This document shows positions 1-11,340 of a DNA stretch of 64,000 nt, piece by piece. Source of the DNA: Haliotis asinina (taxonomy: Eukaryota > Mollusca > Gastropoda > Lepetellida > Haliotidae); the NCBI RefSeq assembly GCF_037392515.1, contig NC_090280.1, forward strand, positions 20,026,618-20,090,617, in the 5' to 3' direction. Each line of letters opens with the position of its first letter. Within the stretch, counting starts at the first letter, position 1. The notes beneath the pieces are model-generated. The model did no database searches. It worked only from the letters and a program-made list of their open reading frames with translations, and was not told where the DNA came from. A program made the translations under genes and the position numbers.

Positions 1-1158
1 AACGGGTTGGTGGACAAAATATCCCCCTGGGTCCACAACGGGGATGTCGGCGAGCTCGTAGCGTTAAGCAGCACCCACCCCCAGGAGGTGGCTCGCCACG
101 GGTGCCCAAAGCGCATTTCTGGTATCCCTCTGCCGTAATCTAAATAATACTAATGACGGTGTAAAACCCTACATCACTCACTATTAGACAATGTTGTGCT
201 AAGCCACTCAAGACTTTTATGAGTAGTTACACCCGAGGAAGGTATTCTGGTATGAAAATACAAGTTTCATTTGCTCGGTATATGCAGCACATGTTGCACG
301 TTCAAGATGGAATTTGCTTGGTGTGGTTCTGTGTTAACATGTGTCTGCTCTATAGACAGGTCACGTACCTAGTTCATCTCGCATCTGTGTATTGAGCGTT
401 GGTAACAGAAGCAAAGAGGTTGTCCTCTTCTGAAACCAGAATGTGTGTCGTGAAATAACTGGATTGAACGATAGGAAACATGCAGGAAAACTAACCACTG
501 GCATTTACTGTGTGACAATGGCCACTAAAGCCCGTAGAATTATCTCCCTTTAAGCGTCCATACAATCCAGGGAAGGCAAACACTACACAGTTCTTTGAGT
601 CTGGGGTTACTGGTCTTCCTGAATGGTCAAAATCCAATATGGTGGCCACTCGGTGACTACGTATTTTAATAAGGTGTTGGTTTTAATGTCAGGTAAAGTC
701 TCCAGCATTCACTAGAATACTTTTCTATGAATTTTATAAGCTGTTGTGTGCATTATCACAGATCTATTGTCAGGTTTTCCTGTTGAATTTCAGATTCCCA
801 CAAAATTGGTGTATTATCGCTAATAATGAGAGACAGTTGGAAACTGTGACCACGTCTAATTGATGGGGAAACCTTCATGTGGAATGCGGTATCGTACAGA
901 CAAACTACTGCATTTGGCCGTATAAAGGCGTTTTCCAACTGTGGTCAATGCTGTTAGTGTACGAGTCGGTTTGGCACACACTGGCTAGTCACCTAGGGGA
1001 GGAAACCACTCAGTTCAGATTTTACTCTCTGGAATTGCCAAATATGTTTTTCATTGTTTCGTTTTTCTCTTTAAGTCTGGACATGCGCAACGCCAAATGA
1101 GTTCCTGATCATATCATGTAGGTTTATCAAGCTCATGGAGAGATTCATTCAAGGCTTT
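1..1158. other. Intergenic, nothing recognised
   Basis: No coding exon, RNA gene or known repeat was recognised. Short open frames exist on both strands, but they have no splice context, no protein family resemblance and no codon pattern that sets them apart from chance. The first 130 bases are GC-richer than what follows and may be the end of a repeat cut by the window edge. Confidence 0.5.
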
Positions 1159-1819
1159 TGTTACGAGTGTGCATTTTCTGTATATTATTGTTAAGTAATA
1201 ATTGTTGTTTGGTCACAACATTTAGTGTTTTGAATAATAGCTATGATGGGTCGCATTTCGTTTTAATTGCTGGTCAACACTTTTTAGCATTCTGGTTTTC
1301 CGGAATTTATCTGCTCCTAGTTTTCGATGTTTACTTCCGGGATACTGTTTCGAGACCATTCAACAGTGTTGACGAGGTTCGTTTGTGCCCGAACTTTCGG
1401 GGAGAGACTTAGTAAATGTATATAAAGGCTGGTTGCCATGTGGAGGGTGACAATCACACTGACATTCATTCATATTTGCTGGAGTTACTGCCAACACTTG
1501 AAATCCCGTCAGCGCCTGAATCTACATTATCTGCTGTGGCAACAATCGCTGGGTTGACATTCTGCCATAGTTGATTTTCTCTCACACCAAGACTTTGATG
1601 AGTGCTATATTGTATTTTGTGACTCATTGACTTAGATTTTGTCTCTCTTAAATTGTACCTGAAATCTGCATTGTTATATTGACTTCTGACTTTGTATACC
1701 TTGTTCTCATTGCATAAGAACAGAATTTTGAACGTTTATGACTTGTCTTTGTTCTGTTTTGCTGGTTCACAAGGGGATTTCTTACATTGTTTGTCACAGT
1801 AAATTCTTAACCGTAACAA
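1159..1819 (+). mobile_element. Solo LTR or LTR fragment, copy 1
   Basis: A 661-bp block starts TGTTACGAGTG and ends CCGTAACA, so its ends form the short inverted repeat TGTTACG/CGTAACA with the TG...CA termini usual for LTRs. A TATA box (TATATAAAGG) lies at 1419-1428, as expected for a U3 promoter. The same sequence occurs in the opposite orientation at 24922-25384, aligning over both ends, which shows it is a dispersed element with defined borders. No gag or pol coding is seen next to it, and flanking 5-mers do not match as a target duplication, so it is best read as an old solo LTR. The superfamily cannot be told. Confidence 0.65.
1419..1428 (+). promoter_or_regulatory. TATA box inside LTR copy 1
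   Basis: TATATAAAGG sits about 260 bases into the LTR. It is a good TATA match in the position expected for the end of U3. Copy 2 has lost this part of the LTR. Confidence 0.4.
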
Positions 1820-2724
1820 TTAGATAAACTAAACCTTTAGAAACTCATCAGACTGTAAGTGGAAGAAAAAAGGACAGAGGTAATTGACCAAGCCATCATG
1901 GCGGAAGTTATTATCCGCTCAAGATCTAAGTGGATATACGAAAGGGAGAACGTTAGTCGATGTTTTCCAGTTTAGAATGTAGGAAATTGTGAATAAGGGT
2001 ATGTCTCGGTTGTAGCTGGAAGATGGGTCTATTCTAGAGAGTACAAGCAATTGAAGTCTTCGCTGTCTTTTTTATGAAACTTTGTTCTGTTGACTTAAAA
2101 GATTGTAACCTTGTGGAATGCTTAGCAATAAAGCAAGACTGCAGTATCAACTGTGGAAGTATTTGCTATATTAACAGCTGTCATTGGTGTCAACCCTGAC
2201 CTGCCCATGGTCCTCATCAAATACACAGTACGATCGCCCTCCATTTTACACCCCAGGAATCATGTGGCTCTCAGCAAGCAGTGTGTTACTACAGGTTTCA
2301 GTCCTGGTTTACATGTTATGTCAGTGGTCAAGATCAAGTGAGTTTTCACCAAAATAATTTACCGTGATTACTGGAGGCCACAAGATTATTTACACACTCA
2401 TCTTCATATACACATTCTTACTCCTGCACACAGGTCTTGTATTCTAAGAGAGTTACACCCCGTGTCTTAAACTTTTTGTTGTTTAGGTTTTTTTATGTTT
2501 TTGTTTTTGTTGTTTGTTTTTTTTATGGAAGTGCACTCATCGTCATACCATTTCTCATTATTCCAAAGTTTTGACGATGTCGAGTAGATAAATGCCTCCG
2601 AAGACCACAAAGACATGCAGATTCTGAATAATGTGCACAGGTGTATCAACAGACACACTGATATCATCCAGACAACAGGCCTCACAATCAGCTAATGTGA
2701 AATATTTGGAATAATATTTGGAAA
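1820..2724. other. Intergenic, nothing recognised
   Basis: No convincing gene or repeat. A T-rich run at about 2470-2525 is simple sequence. AATAAA occurs near 2127, but no gene ends there. Confidence 0.45.
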
Positions 2725-4400
2725 TAGGCGCTCTATAAATCCATTATTATTATGTTTTACAGATTAGGGTAGAATGCAGCAGAGAGGGTTCAGGTGATCC
2801 TGGCACAGTCAGGCTGGTAAAGCTCATCATCAGCTCAGGGCCCTCGCCCCCTCGACGCGCAGCCCATACAGCGAATGGGACGCTGCCTAGTCGAACCCAC
2901 CAAGAACTTTTCGGAGAATACTAGAGAACACTGCAGCCTTCTGCATTACCCAGATTGTCAGAAGGGCTGTGCTCCCGGTAGAGAACCCGGGCACTCTCCT
3001 AATCTCCGTCAAGAGATCAGGAGGTACCAAACCAAGGGCACTGAGAACAATGGGGAGCCTGACGACAGTGTACTTGGGATGCAAGCGAGACATTTTAAAG
3101 GCGAGGTCCGCTTATTTACATGCTTTTCCTGAATCTTGCCAATCACATTCATTGGCTTTATCAAATAGGACAAGATCAGGTTTGTTGGCAGGAATTTTTC
3201 TGAGGCTGCATATTAGCCTATTCCATAGAAGTTTAATACTGTCATTTTCCTGGACATGTTCAGGGTCGTACCATGGATGGACCTCAGGGTCAAAGCCACA
3301 GGCATGGCGGGGACGACAGTAAATGCAGCGAACCATGCCATCATGTCTTTTAAGATATAATGGTTATGCCAGGGAAGGACATCCAGTCTGTAAATTTATT
3401 ACATAATCAACATTTCATGTTAACATTTTGATCATGAATCACATTCTGACGATTGCGAGTGGGAAGTGACTGGTCATGAGCAGCAAAATGGAAGCCCTCA
3501 GTATCACATTTGAGACCAGCCGACTTCATCCAGGCGAAGGAGTCGGTTGAATTGCAGCTGTTCTGTTCCACTCACTGCATGTGCACACAATGCAATGCAC
3601 AAAGGACCGATTCTGGGCAGACTTAGTTAAAGGCTTCACCTGGTTTACTCCCATCACTGTACATCGTCACCAAACCAACTTCAGAAATATCAGCTTGTGT
3701 CCAACAACCTTGGCACGCTTAAGGTAGTGGTGGAATTTCCTTCGTGAGTCTTCACATGCATCACCAGAGGATCATCCGATAAATAAATATGTGCAAAAGC
3801 ACTCAATAAAATTCTGCCACATTAATCAAACCCCGACCTCCTGAACTGACTGGCACATATAAACGATTAAGAAAGGAACGAGGGTTGTGTGCTCTGTTAT
3901 CTTACATGATCCTTCTGGTCAGGCGGTCAAGACTCTGGATGTCTTGTTTTGACCAATCAACTACTCCAAAGGAATAGGAGAGGACTGGCACAGCTAAAGC
4001 ATTGGTGGCTTTGAAAATGTTTTGAGCATTTAGCTCTGAGCTCCAGAATGAATTTCTTTAAACGACATTTATACTTGGCCCGACGTTTATTTTTAATCTG
4101 GGAATTCTGGAGCTTGTTTCCAACTTGCATTCCAAGATAGGTGTAGGATTGATCATCCATTTTAGTTATCTTGCCACGTTTCAAATGAAGAGTATTACAT
4201 TTGTCGAGTCCAAATGTCATGCCAATATTATTAGAAAAGGAGTCGACAAGGACATGTTCTTTCAAATTGGTATCTACTTTGGCAAGGAGTTCGATGCCAT
4301 TCATGTAGAGGAGATGAGTTGATACGTTTTAGCCTCTTCCAAAATCGTTTTCTGTACATGTTGATCCTTGCACCCCCAACATACCTATCTCGACCCTTGC
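2725..4400 (-). mobile_element. Decayed non-LTR retrotransposon (LINE), reverse transcriptase 3' half
   Basis: Three open segments on the - strand resemble consecutive parts of a LINE polymerase. At 4304-3957 is the palm/thumb region with NNIGMTFGLDKC and YTYLGMQVGNK. It runs on through DWSKQDIQSLDRLTRRIM, a stop at about 3904, and NPRSFLNRLYVPVSSGGRGL to about 3830. At 3336-3112 is a C-terminal segment with RKIPANKPDLVLFDK. At 3093-2887 is the last segment with LPIVLSALGLVP and SSILRKVL. Frameshifts and stops separate them. The catalytic YMDD motif reads YMNG (4307-4296), so both aspartates are lost. The probable 3' tail is the TATAAATCCATTATTATTAT at 2734-2753, which would read as the complement on the element's own strand or belong to an adjacent element. 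Clade not resolved. Confidence 0.75.
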
Positions 4401-5099
4401 TGCTCTCTGTAAATTATGTCACTGGAAGAGCAGTAAGATGGCACAAGGTTTGTCAAACACCCTGTGAATAATTTCTATTGAGTATTCAAACATGTGATAG
4501 GTCAGAAGGTTTTGGGATCAGTCAAGAACTCTTTTTGGGGGGAAAGAGTATTGTGCGACCTTTGCAGAACCATGGAGGAACATCACCTGTGTCCACAAGA
4601 GAGTTGAAACAGTGAAGTAATGGCATTTGGACACAAGGAACTAGTTACTTTCTCATGCATTGCATGGTCATAATCACTGACACCTGGTGCCTCCCGTTAC
4701 AGTCGCCGGGTATGGACCACAACTGTTTCCAGAACCTCTCATCCAATCATGCTCACATTCACCACTCGTTTTAAGTTGCCTGCAGATTTTTTTTTCATTG
4801 TTTCTAAAAAGTTTATTTTCTTTGATAAATTTGTTTTCCATTTCTCTTTTTTTTTCTTTCTGTCCAAATTTCTATTTTTGCCTTATGGGAATTGACATTT
4901 TTTGTCGTTTAGACATGGCACAGGCACAGCTCTACCCAGGAAATATATTTACTAGTTTCTGTCAACTTTACTTGAAACCGGATTACCTTGGTTTATTGGT
5001 ATTAGTATTAGAAGTAGGTCAGTTCAAAGGTTAAGGCTACTTTACCACATGTGAAAGTTGGAGGTCCGGCATATTCTGGTCACATATCGTCCCCGAACA
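4401..5099. other. Intergenic, weakly coding-like
   Basis: A T-rich open frame crosses 4687-5034, but its middle is low-complexity Phe/Leu/Ser. Its last part (about 4900-5034) could be the upstream piece of the decayed gene that follows, since it ends just before that gene and reads less randomly. I do not recognise it. Confidence 0.3.
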
Positions 5100-5960
5100 A
5101 ACATGACTTCAAGACCTGGGGAAACATCATGGATTTATGGACATGGCCCTCAAGCGCCTTGACATGATCTCATTCCACCCTTTATGTAATGTGATAATCT
5201 GAGGAGATTCGCATTACTTTCAAGGTCCCACTGAAGCCCGTTTCGTGGGCATAGATCTAATTGAAAGTTATGCCCATCTGAAAAACGGTAAAATTTCCCC
5301 ATCGTCGTCACAGCCTATGGAGACAACATGCAGAAAGTTAACCCACTGATTGATTATGGATATGTCTACCTCCAGAGTGCAGAACTATTTACCATGCTGA
5401 ATCACCGTGGCGTTGTCGACAGGGCTGTGGTGGTCCTGTTTGGGCACTTCAATGTTTTTGGACAAAGTAGCATTGATTACAGCCTCCTCGACAAAAACAA
5501 CCACGAGAGAACCTTCCACTTGTGGCAGGTCCTTTCAAATCGAATGACTTATCTCAGAACAGATAATCAGTACCATGATGCTGAGAGATTCGTGGCATCG
5601 CATGCTTTGGTGGATCAAACGTCTAAAACTGTAGTACTTCTGCACGACTTTGACAAGAAGCCGACTTAAGTAAATGTCCACTTTGGTCATGGATGGATGA
5701 GTCCGTCCACAGCAATCATCTTGTCTTGTGTTCGCTTGAATGCCCAAAAGGTTACTGTACGAGACAAAGAATCAACGGTTCATCTCAACAACGGTGTCGT
5801 CACTCTTCCCACTGAGGCAAGCTGCTATCTCAAGTTGCTCTCTGCCTTCGACTTTGCTCACAATAAACCATCATAGAAACTGTTCACTGAGGGCCAGAAG
5901 TTGTCAAACCAATACAACAAAACGCTGTCACCACAAGCATCACTGTAGGCCATCTGAGCA
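5100..5960 (+). pseudogene. Decayed protein-coding region, family not recognised
   Basis: The + strand holds coding-like sequence over about 850 bases, broken by stops and frameshifts. The longest intact piece is 113 codons (5328-5669). The stop at 5667-5669 is followed in the same frame by about 70 further codons that look coding (VNVHFGHGWMSPSTAIILSC near 5670-5730, then VTLPTEASCYLKLLSAFDF) before the next stop at 5874-5876. Upstream, another frame reads ARFVGIDLIESYAHLKNGKI at about 5235-5292, which suggests a frameshift near 5295. No introns are needed. I cannot name the family. A retrogene, a transposon or an old viral insertion are all possible. It is clearly not functional as it stands. 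Confidence 0.5.
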
Positions 5961-7055
5961 ATGTCGAGTACGCGTATCTAAGAATCTGCCTCAATGACAA
6001 GACCGGTATCTTAAACCAACATCAGTGCAGCTGAATGGCAAGTCTGTAACTTCGTATTATTCCATTCATCTGCAAACTACCAGTGATCACATAACAGCGT
6101 GGACGACTATGGAATATTTTTGTTCCAGTCCCTTTGCTGAAGCAGAACCAAAATGAAGTTAAGTTCCATTTCGCCAAAAACAACAGGGTGAGTGTCAACT
6201 GTTGCTCTTGTTTCTGTTTTAGTTCCAGGGTACGGTAGCCGTTACCATCAACAGATGGTGCCTTCGACAGGCCAGGGCTTGCTAAATACATTTTGTTTTC
6301 AAAATGCAGTACATTTATTTTATTTTATTTTCATACGGTCATTTTCCTGAGACGCTACCAGACCAACACAACGAAAGAACAACACAACATTGGCGTCGTG
6401 AATACTCTGATAGTTGGCTAAGGGGGCGGACAACAAGCAGATCTTCAATAATGGCAACAAGTTGGAAATGTCACAATTGAAACGACGTCATTTAAGTTTT
6501 AGCTGGTATTGCCGATGTCACCCTGATTTAGGTGTTTAGGGATTGGTTATACGGCAATGTGTGGCGGTGGAGTAGCACTGGAGTTAAAGCGTTTGTTTGT
6601 CATGTTGAAGATCCGGGTTTGTTTCTCTGCGTGGCACATTGATGCAATGTGTGAGGCACACATTGTGACAGAACATCAACAATATCCTTTACACCAACTG
6701 TTCTTCCTACTAAATGTCACAACGGGTTCCAGTGCTCACAGTCCCAATTAGGGGAGATTCCGGAAATATATATCTACTTTTACTGTTCTTTCAAGTGCTA
6801 TGATCAACCGTATACCGTCAAATTACCAACCCGACCACTACTAAAAAGTGAGCCCAGTCACTTGAGAAACCATTCTGCGTCGGGTGCCTCACAAGAACGG
6901 ACAATTTCAACGACTGGCGTACTGATTGGTAACATATCCTAGAGTATTTCTCGGGTTATGTTCCTATTTTACCATGAAATTCGTGACAACCATGGCGTGA
7001 TTGTGTTGAACTTTGGGAAACTTAGGACTTCCAGACAATCCAGCAATTGTCATTA
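5961..7055. other. Intergenic, nothing recognised
   Basis: A short coding-like stretch at about 5947-6032 (EYAYLRICLNDKTGIL) may be the tail of the decayed gene. Otherwise no gene, RNA or known repeat was seen. Confidence 0.4.
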
Positions 7056-7059
7056 AACC

Positions 7060-7185
7060 ACTTGAATACTTGATGAAATTGAACGTAGCTACTTGACTAC
7101 ATGATGAAGATAAAAGTAGCTAGTTGACTACTATAATGAAGTTGAATGTAGCCAGTTGACTATTGTAATTCCAGTATATTCCAAC
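7060..7185. repeat. Short degenerate tandem repeat
   Basis: About three imperfect copies of a unit of roughly 36-40 bp built around GTAGCTAGTTGACTAC and TGATGAAGTTGAA follow each other. The copies differ by small indels. Confidence 0.6.
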
Positions 7186-8194
7186 TGCCTCCATAGTGAA
7201 GTCAGGTGAAGCTAGATGAGGATGACTGACAACAAATTAGTCTTGACTGTTTCAACTATTATAAATTAGGACGTTAATTACTGGGAAGCTGCAACAAATA
7301 GATATTTAATTAATACTAATACTGAGGACGTAAAACCATTTCGGGTGTGTCGAACAGTTCATGCAAGAGTCCAACACATTTATATGACTATGCCGTTCCC
7401 AATGTGATTGTACAGACTAGGTGGTGAGGATCAGTGACGACATAGGGCAGGGCTGGGACGGGTAACCCGCATACCTGGGTCTGGTTGGTAATGAGCTGGA
7501 CCCGGGTACCCGTCTCAATACAAGGATCAACAAACATCTCACACTCTTCAGCATATACAATAGTAATTATGTTACACCTTTTCCCCACTCTTCCTTTAAT
7601 TAAATCTTTTTGTGCTAGTGTCGTTCGTGTTCACTGTTTAAGACATGACAGCAGCACAATACTGGATGTAATAATCGATATTCATCTCCGGAGACAAAAG
7701 AGTGTCGACAATGGGGATCGATTGTCCACAATGGCCGAAGATGCTCGGTAGTACAGAAGCGTGGTCAACCGGAACACAAACGTCAAGACCTATGTAGGTC
7801 ATGTCCTAGACGGACGACGATGTATCTAGTCGATTCACTTATTTCCCATGAAATGCAACGAAGCATATTCACAGTGGAACAAATAAGGGACCGTACTTTG
7901 TCTTTCATAATTGCTTTGCACAGTTTTGTTGAAGATCTTGTTGAGTTCTCTTGCGAATCACATTTGGTTTTGTTGGGGTTTTTTTCAGAGCGTGATATAC
8001 ACTTCACAAAAGAAGTTATTGACAAGGGACACTTTACGTTATCTATTGTGGCGAGGCAATAGGTTAACAGAAATACGAAAAAAATTAATGTCTCCAAATA
8101 TTCCTGTGTCCCTCACTTTCTATTTTAGTATACTAGTATATACAATGTTGTATTGAATTCGTTACTCCTAACAGGTACTAAATCTGATCCATGA
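7186..8194. other. Intergenic, nothing recognised
   Basis: Open frames of 80-104 codons occur on both strands near 7783-8156, overlapping each other. One on the - strand starts with a hydrophobic stretch, but with no splice, promoter or family support I treat it as chance. Confidence 0.4.
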
Positions 8195-8425
8195 CCGAAT
8201 GAACCCGTAAAGATCCGGTTCAGAATTGGTCGTGACCATCTCGTTCTTATCGTAAAGGCGACTAACGGGACGGGGTGGTCAGACTCGCTACTTGGTTGAC
8301 TCGTTTCATTGTATCTCAGTGGCATAGATCGAACTCATGGTGTCAGTCACTGGATTGTCTGGTCCACACTCGATTATTTACAGATAGATTATTTACAGAG
8401 TGCGGCGTTGAACAACAACCCAACC
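8195..8425 (-). repeat. Dispersed repeat B (CAATCCAGTGATCAACA family)
   Basis: Reverse-strand copy of a repeat seen many times in this window. On the + strand it shows GGCGACTAACGGGA, CACTGGATTGTCTGGTCC, ACTCGATTATTTACAGA and a degenerate GCGGCGTTGAA end. It is about 230 bp long and likely a non-autonomous element. Confidence 0.75.
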
Positions 8426-8527
8426 AAACAACGTTGCTATTTGCTTCTGCTGTCTGACGCTTCCGCTGCATTTTAGCACCATATTATACCATATCATATG
8501 TACCAGGGACCAGCGGAAAGTCCTTCC

Positions 8528-8590
<63 letters not shown>
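8528..8590. repeat. Compound microsatellite (TA)n(TG)n(AG)n
   Basis: Runs of TA, then TG, then AG without interruption. The same compound order occurs at 25171-25250. Confidence 0.95.
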
Positions 8591-8938
8591 CTTGGAACAC
8601 GGAGCGTCTGCGCCAACTATCAAAATATGATCATTTTAAATGCATATTTTTATCATCACTACTATTCATCTAAGTATTTCACATAGATTCATAGACATGT
8701 ACTGTCATCGTATTGCATATTGACAATTAACGGTTCAGTTAGCTGCTTCTACCCAGTTACAAACATCATCGTACAGCTGTAATGATGCTCGAACAAATAT
8801 GATATAATCGCAATTGGGACTACTTGCCAGTAGAAAGCGGTACACATGAACATGCACTTTCACTGATAAATGATCGCAGTAAAAGCGTTCAGGTTTTTGT
8901 ATAACGCATTCATTTAGAATATTTGATCTATACGTAGT

Positions 8939-9000
8939 ATAGAGTTTAGTTTTACGCCGCACTCAGCTATTCTCTAGGTTTATGGCGGTAGTCTGTAAAC
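8939..9000 (+). repeat. Dispersed repeat B, 5' fragment
   Basis: TTTTACGCCGCACTCAGC followed by a TATGGCGGTAGTCTGTAAA stretch matches the first quarter of repeat B. The rest is missing. Confidence 0.65.
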
Positions 9001-9594
9001 AAGAAACAAAGGATAACTATCTTAGATCACGAACTATGAATGACCTTTTAAACATCAGTTCTGATTTAATCATTGCATTAATTTTATAATCGAATTAGAT
9101 TTGTTAAATATAAACGATAAGTATTTTCAGATTGGAAGTATATATTAGTAACATATATTGTCAGTGACTGTATAGTCAAGGGTAGGGGAAGAGGGATTAA
9201 AGTACTGAAACATTTTTGTCCTCCTGAAAGGGTACTTAAGTCCCAAAATTAAAATTAAATTAAAACTAAAATTAAAACTTTCCACGTTTTAATCGTAGCA
9301 TACATGGGTTTATCTGTGGTTGACTGTGTTTTAACTGCTGATGGGATGTTGTAAGTCCAGTTAGGGTTCTAGCATGGTGATCTATCTTCAGGTGTTGACA
9401 CTCTCTAGCTCATGTTTCATATTGTAATGTCTTCTCTAATTGGAATGTTTCAGATTTGCTCGCTGTTTTCATATTCATATATCTGATTCTCTAATATTCT
9501 TACTGTCATCGTCGGCAGGTTTTAATCTTATTTTTATTGTATAAATTCATTCGTCACGTTATGGCTGAGATATTGCCGATGTGACGTTAAGTAT
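9001..9594. other. Intergenic, AT-rich
   Basis: AT-rich DNA with a short [19 protein letters not shown] run at about 9246-9280. Near 9562-9612 a SINE-like tail (ATATTGCCGATGTGACGTTAA, then repeated ACTC) leads into the next repeat. Confidence 0.45.
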
Positions 9595-9611
9595 TAACTC
9601 ACTCACTCACT

Positions 9612-9785
9612 CAACCAGACAATCCAGTGATCAACAGCATGATCATCTATCCATAGAACTGATAACGATGACATATGTCGACCAAGGCAGCGAGTCTGAC
9701 CACCCGATCCTGTCCGACGCCTTTTACGACAAGCATAGGTTGCGGAAGACCAGTTTGAATCTGATCTTCAAAAGTGAAAAAAAGT
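9612..9785 (+). repeat. Dispersed repeat B
   Basis: AGACAATCCAGTGATCAACA, then a CAGCGAGTCTGACCACCC core and TTTTACGACAAGCATAGG follow in family order. It is joined directly to a SINE-type ACTCACTCACTC tail. Confidence 0.75.
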
Positions 9786-10537
9786 TCTCAATTTCTTCCA
9801 GCCTAAATTCAATGATCAGCAACACCCTTAGGATCGAAGATTAGGTTGATATTCAGGAACACTTACTCGGCGTAAGATAGACAGGAAAAGTGACCTGATC
9901 AACTATATTCACCGCTGCAGTCTGCATGCTCATAATATCAAGCACTCGTTTCTGGGGGAGAGTCTATTTTTCACGCTCCGTTATACAGGGACCTGCTTTT
10001 AGTACAAACTTGTGTTAGATTGACATCCTACAAGCACATACAATGAACTATTGTGAAATTACTACAGAAAAGTATTCAACAGTATTGTGAAAACTAATAG
10101 CAAACACAGTAGAAAATAATAAGCATGATGCTTCAGTATTCTCCTGTGGGTCATGTCTTTTCGTTGATGCGATGTGTACAGCTAAGAAAGGAGATCAATA
10201 TAAATATGCTTGATGCAGATGCACCAACTGCACTCTGATAAGGATGAGAGCGCTTGGCTCCACTGCATTTAACCTCAACAGTCATCGCGTCACTTCCTTG
10301 TGTAGAGTGTCCCTCGAACCAGACAATAACAATTTGTTCGAACGCCATGTTCGCCCTCCATACTACGAAGTCTCTCATGCATTACACCTGTGCTTCTGAC
10401 CTTAACCAAAGCAGTAAACATCTCAGACCTAGATCACTGCATCACACCTTAACATGATACAGTGTTGAAACCAGAGTAAAACCAAACAATCGTACCATCT
10501 CCCTCAGCGAAAGTCTATGTAAGTACAACATGCAGTA
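9786..10537. other. Intergenic, nothing recognised
   Basis: No gene, RNA or recognised repeat. Two overlapping short frames on opposite strands near 10151-10457 look like chance. Confidence 0.4.
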
Positions 10538-10566
10538 TTTGTTTGTTTGTTTGTTTGTTTGTTTGT
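10538..10566. repeat. (TTTG)n microsatellite
   Basis: About seven copies of a TTTG tetranucleotide. Confidence 0.9.
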
Positions 10567-10611
10567 GGGTTTGCTTACTTGTTTATAAGTATTCCAGTTA
10601 TATGGTGGAGA

Positions 10612-10780
10612 TCTGTAACTCGATCACATATTCCACACAATCCAGTGATCAACATCATGAGCATCGTGAATGGGATACGATGAGATGTGTCCATCAAGTC
10701 AGCGAGCCGGACCTTCCGATCCCGTTAGATGCCTCCTGACGGGACTGATCGGTTGATGAAGACCAATTCTGATCCATATC
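10612..10780 (+). repeat. Dispersed repeat B
   Basis: ACAATCCAGTGATCAACATC, CATCAAGTCAGCGAGCC and GATCCCGTTAGATGCCTCC appear in family order. The 5' part is degraded. Confidence 0.7.
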
Positions 10781-10794
10781 ATCAACGTACAGTA

Positions 10795-10960
10795 AACTCC
10801 GTTCATAACGAGCACATTTGTAATGGGCTAAACCACATAGAAGCACAACTGTTTTTGGTGTTTTGCTACATATGTTAGTCGGACTGCATAACACAAACTA
10901 CCCTTGTAAAGAACTTAAACTGATGGCCCCTTTGAGTTCGTTATAACTGCAATTTTATAA
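10795..10960. repeat. Dispersed repeat C fragment
   Basis: The stretch ending CCCCTTTGAGTTCGTTATAA resembles 42195-42275 (CCCTTTGAGTTCGTTTTAAC), with similar flanks (AAACTCC...AACGA). This suggests a third dispersed repeat. Borders are not clear. Confidence 0.4.
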
Positions 10961-11258
10961 CGTCACGGCATAGCCTCTACCGTATATCAGATCTTTGCCA
11001 TGACAGTGACATTGAAAATAACAATAGATGATGTCATCTCTAATTATACTCACGTCACCACAACACAGTTAGGGTTTAAAAAGTAAGCAATTTACACACT
11101 TAACAATTCCGGGGCAGCACAGTGCAGTGTTCTCAGCCTTTCTTTCATTGGTCCTTGTTGCATGGAACGGTGACTGTATCGATCCTCTGAGAGTGAAGTG
11201 AGATCGTCTACACAGTTTGTTTCAGTGTAGAGGGTCTCTGGGTGGGACATGGTGTAAA

Positions 11259-11340
11259 ATGGCTTTCAAAGACAGGGGGCATGTGTTTGGACTGCACCTT
11301 CTGTTGCTCTATCTGACGCTACAGTTTTCTGAGGCAGCTG
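11259..11340 (+). CDS. Candidate signal-peptide first exon, possibly alternative to exon 1
   Basis: ATG at 11259 opens 27 codons plus one base, ending exactly at a strong donor G|GTAAGT (11341). The peptide begins MAFKDRG, then has a hydrophobic core (LHLLLLYLTLQ) and small residues before the junction (SEAA), a typical signal peptide. The exit phase is 1, the same as exon 1 at 34384-34480 of the fibrocystin-L-like gene, so it could splice to exon 2 (46532) and give an in-frame secreted or membrane protein. A TTTAAAAAG stretch at about 11076 and an inverted CCAAT (ATTGG) near 11147 are possible promoter elements. Phase 1 is common after signal peptides, so this may instead start another gene whose later exons I cannot see. 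Confidence 0.5.

Noticed and set aside
7783-8097. 104-codon - strand frame with a hydrophobic start like a secreted protein
   Set aside because: No promoter, splice or homology support. Frames are also open on the other strand over the same bases.
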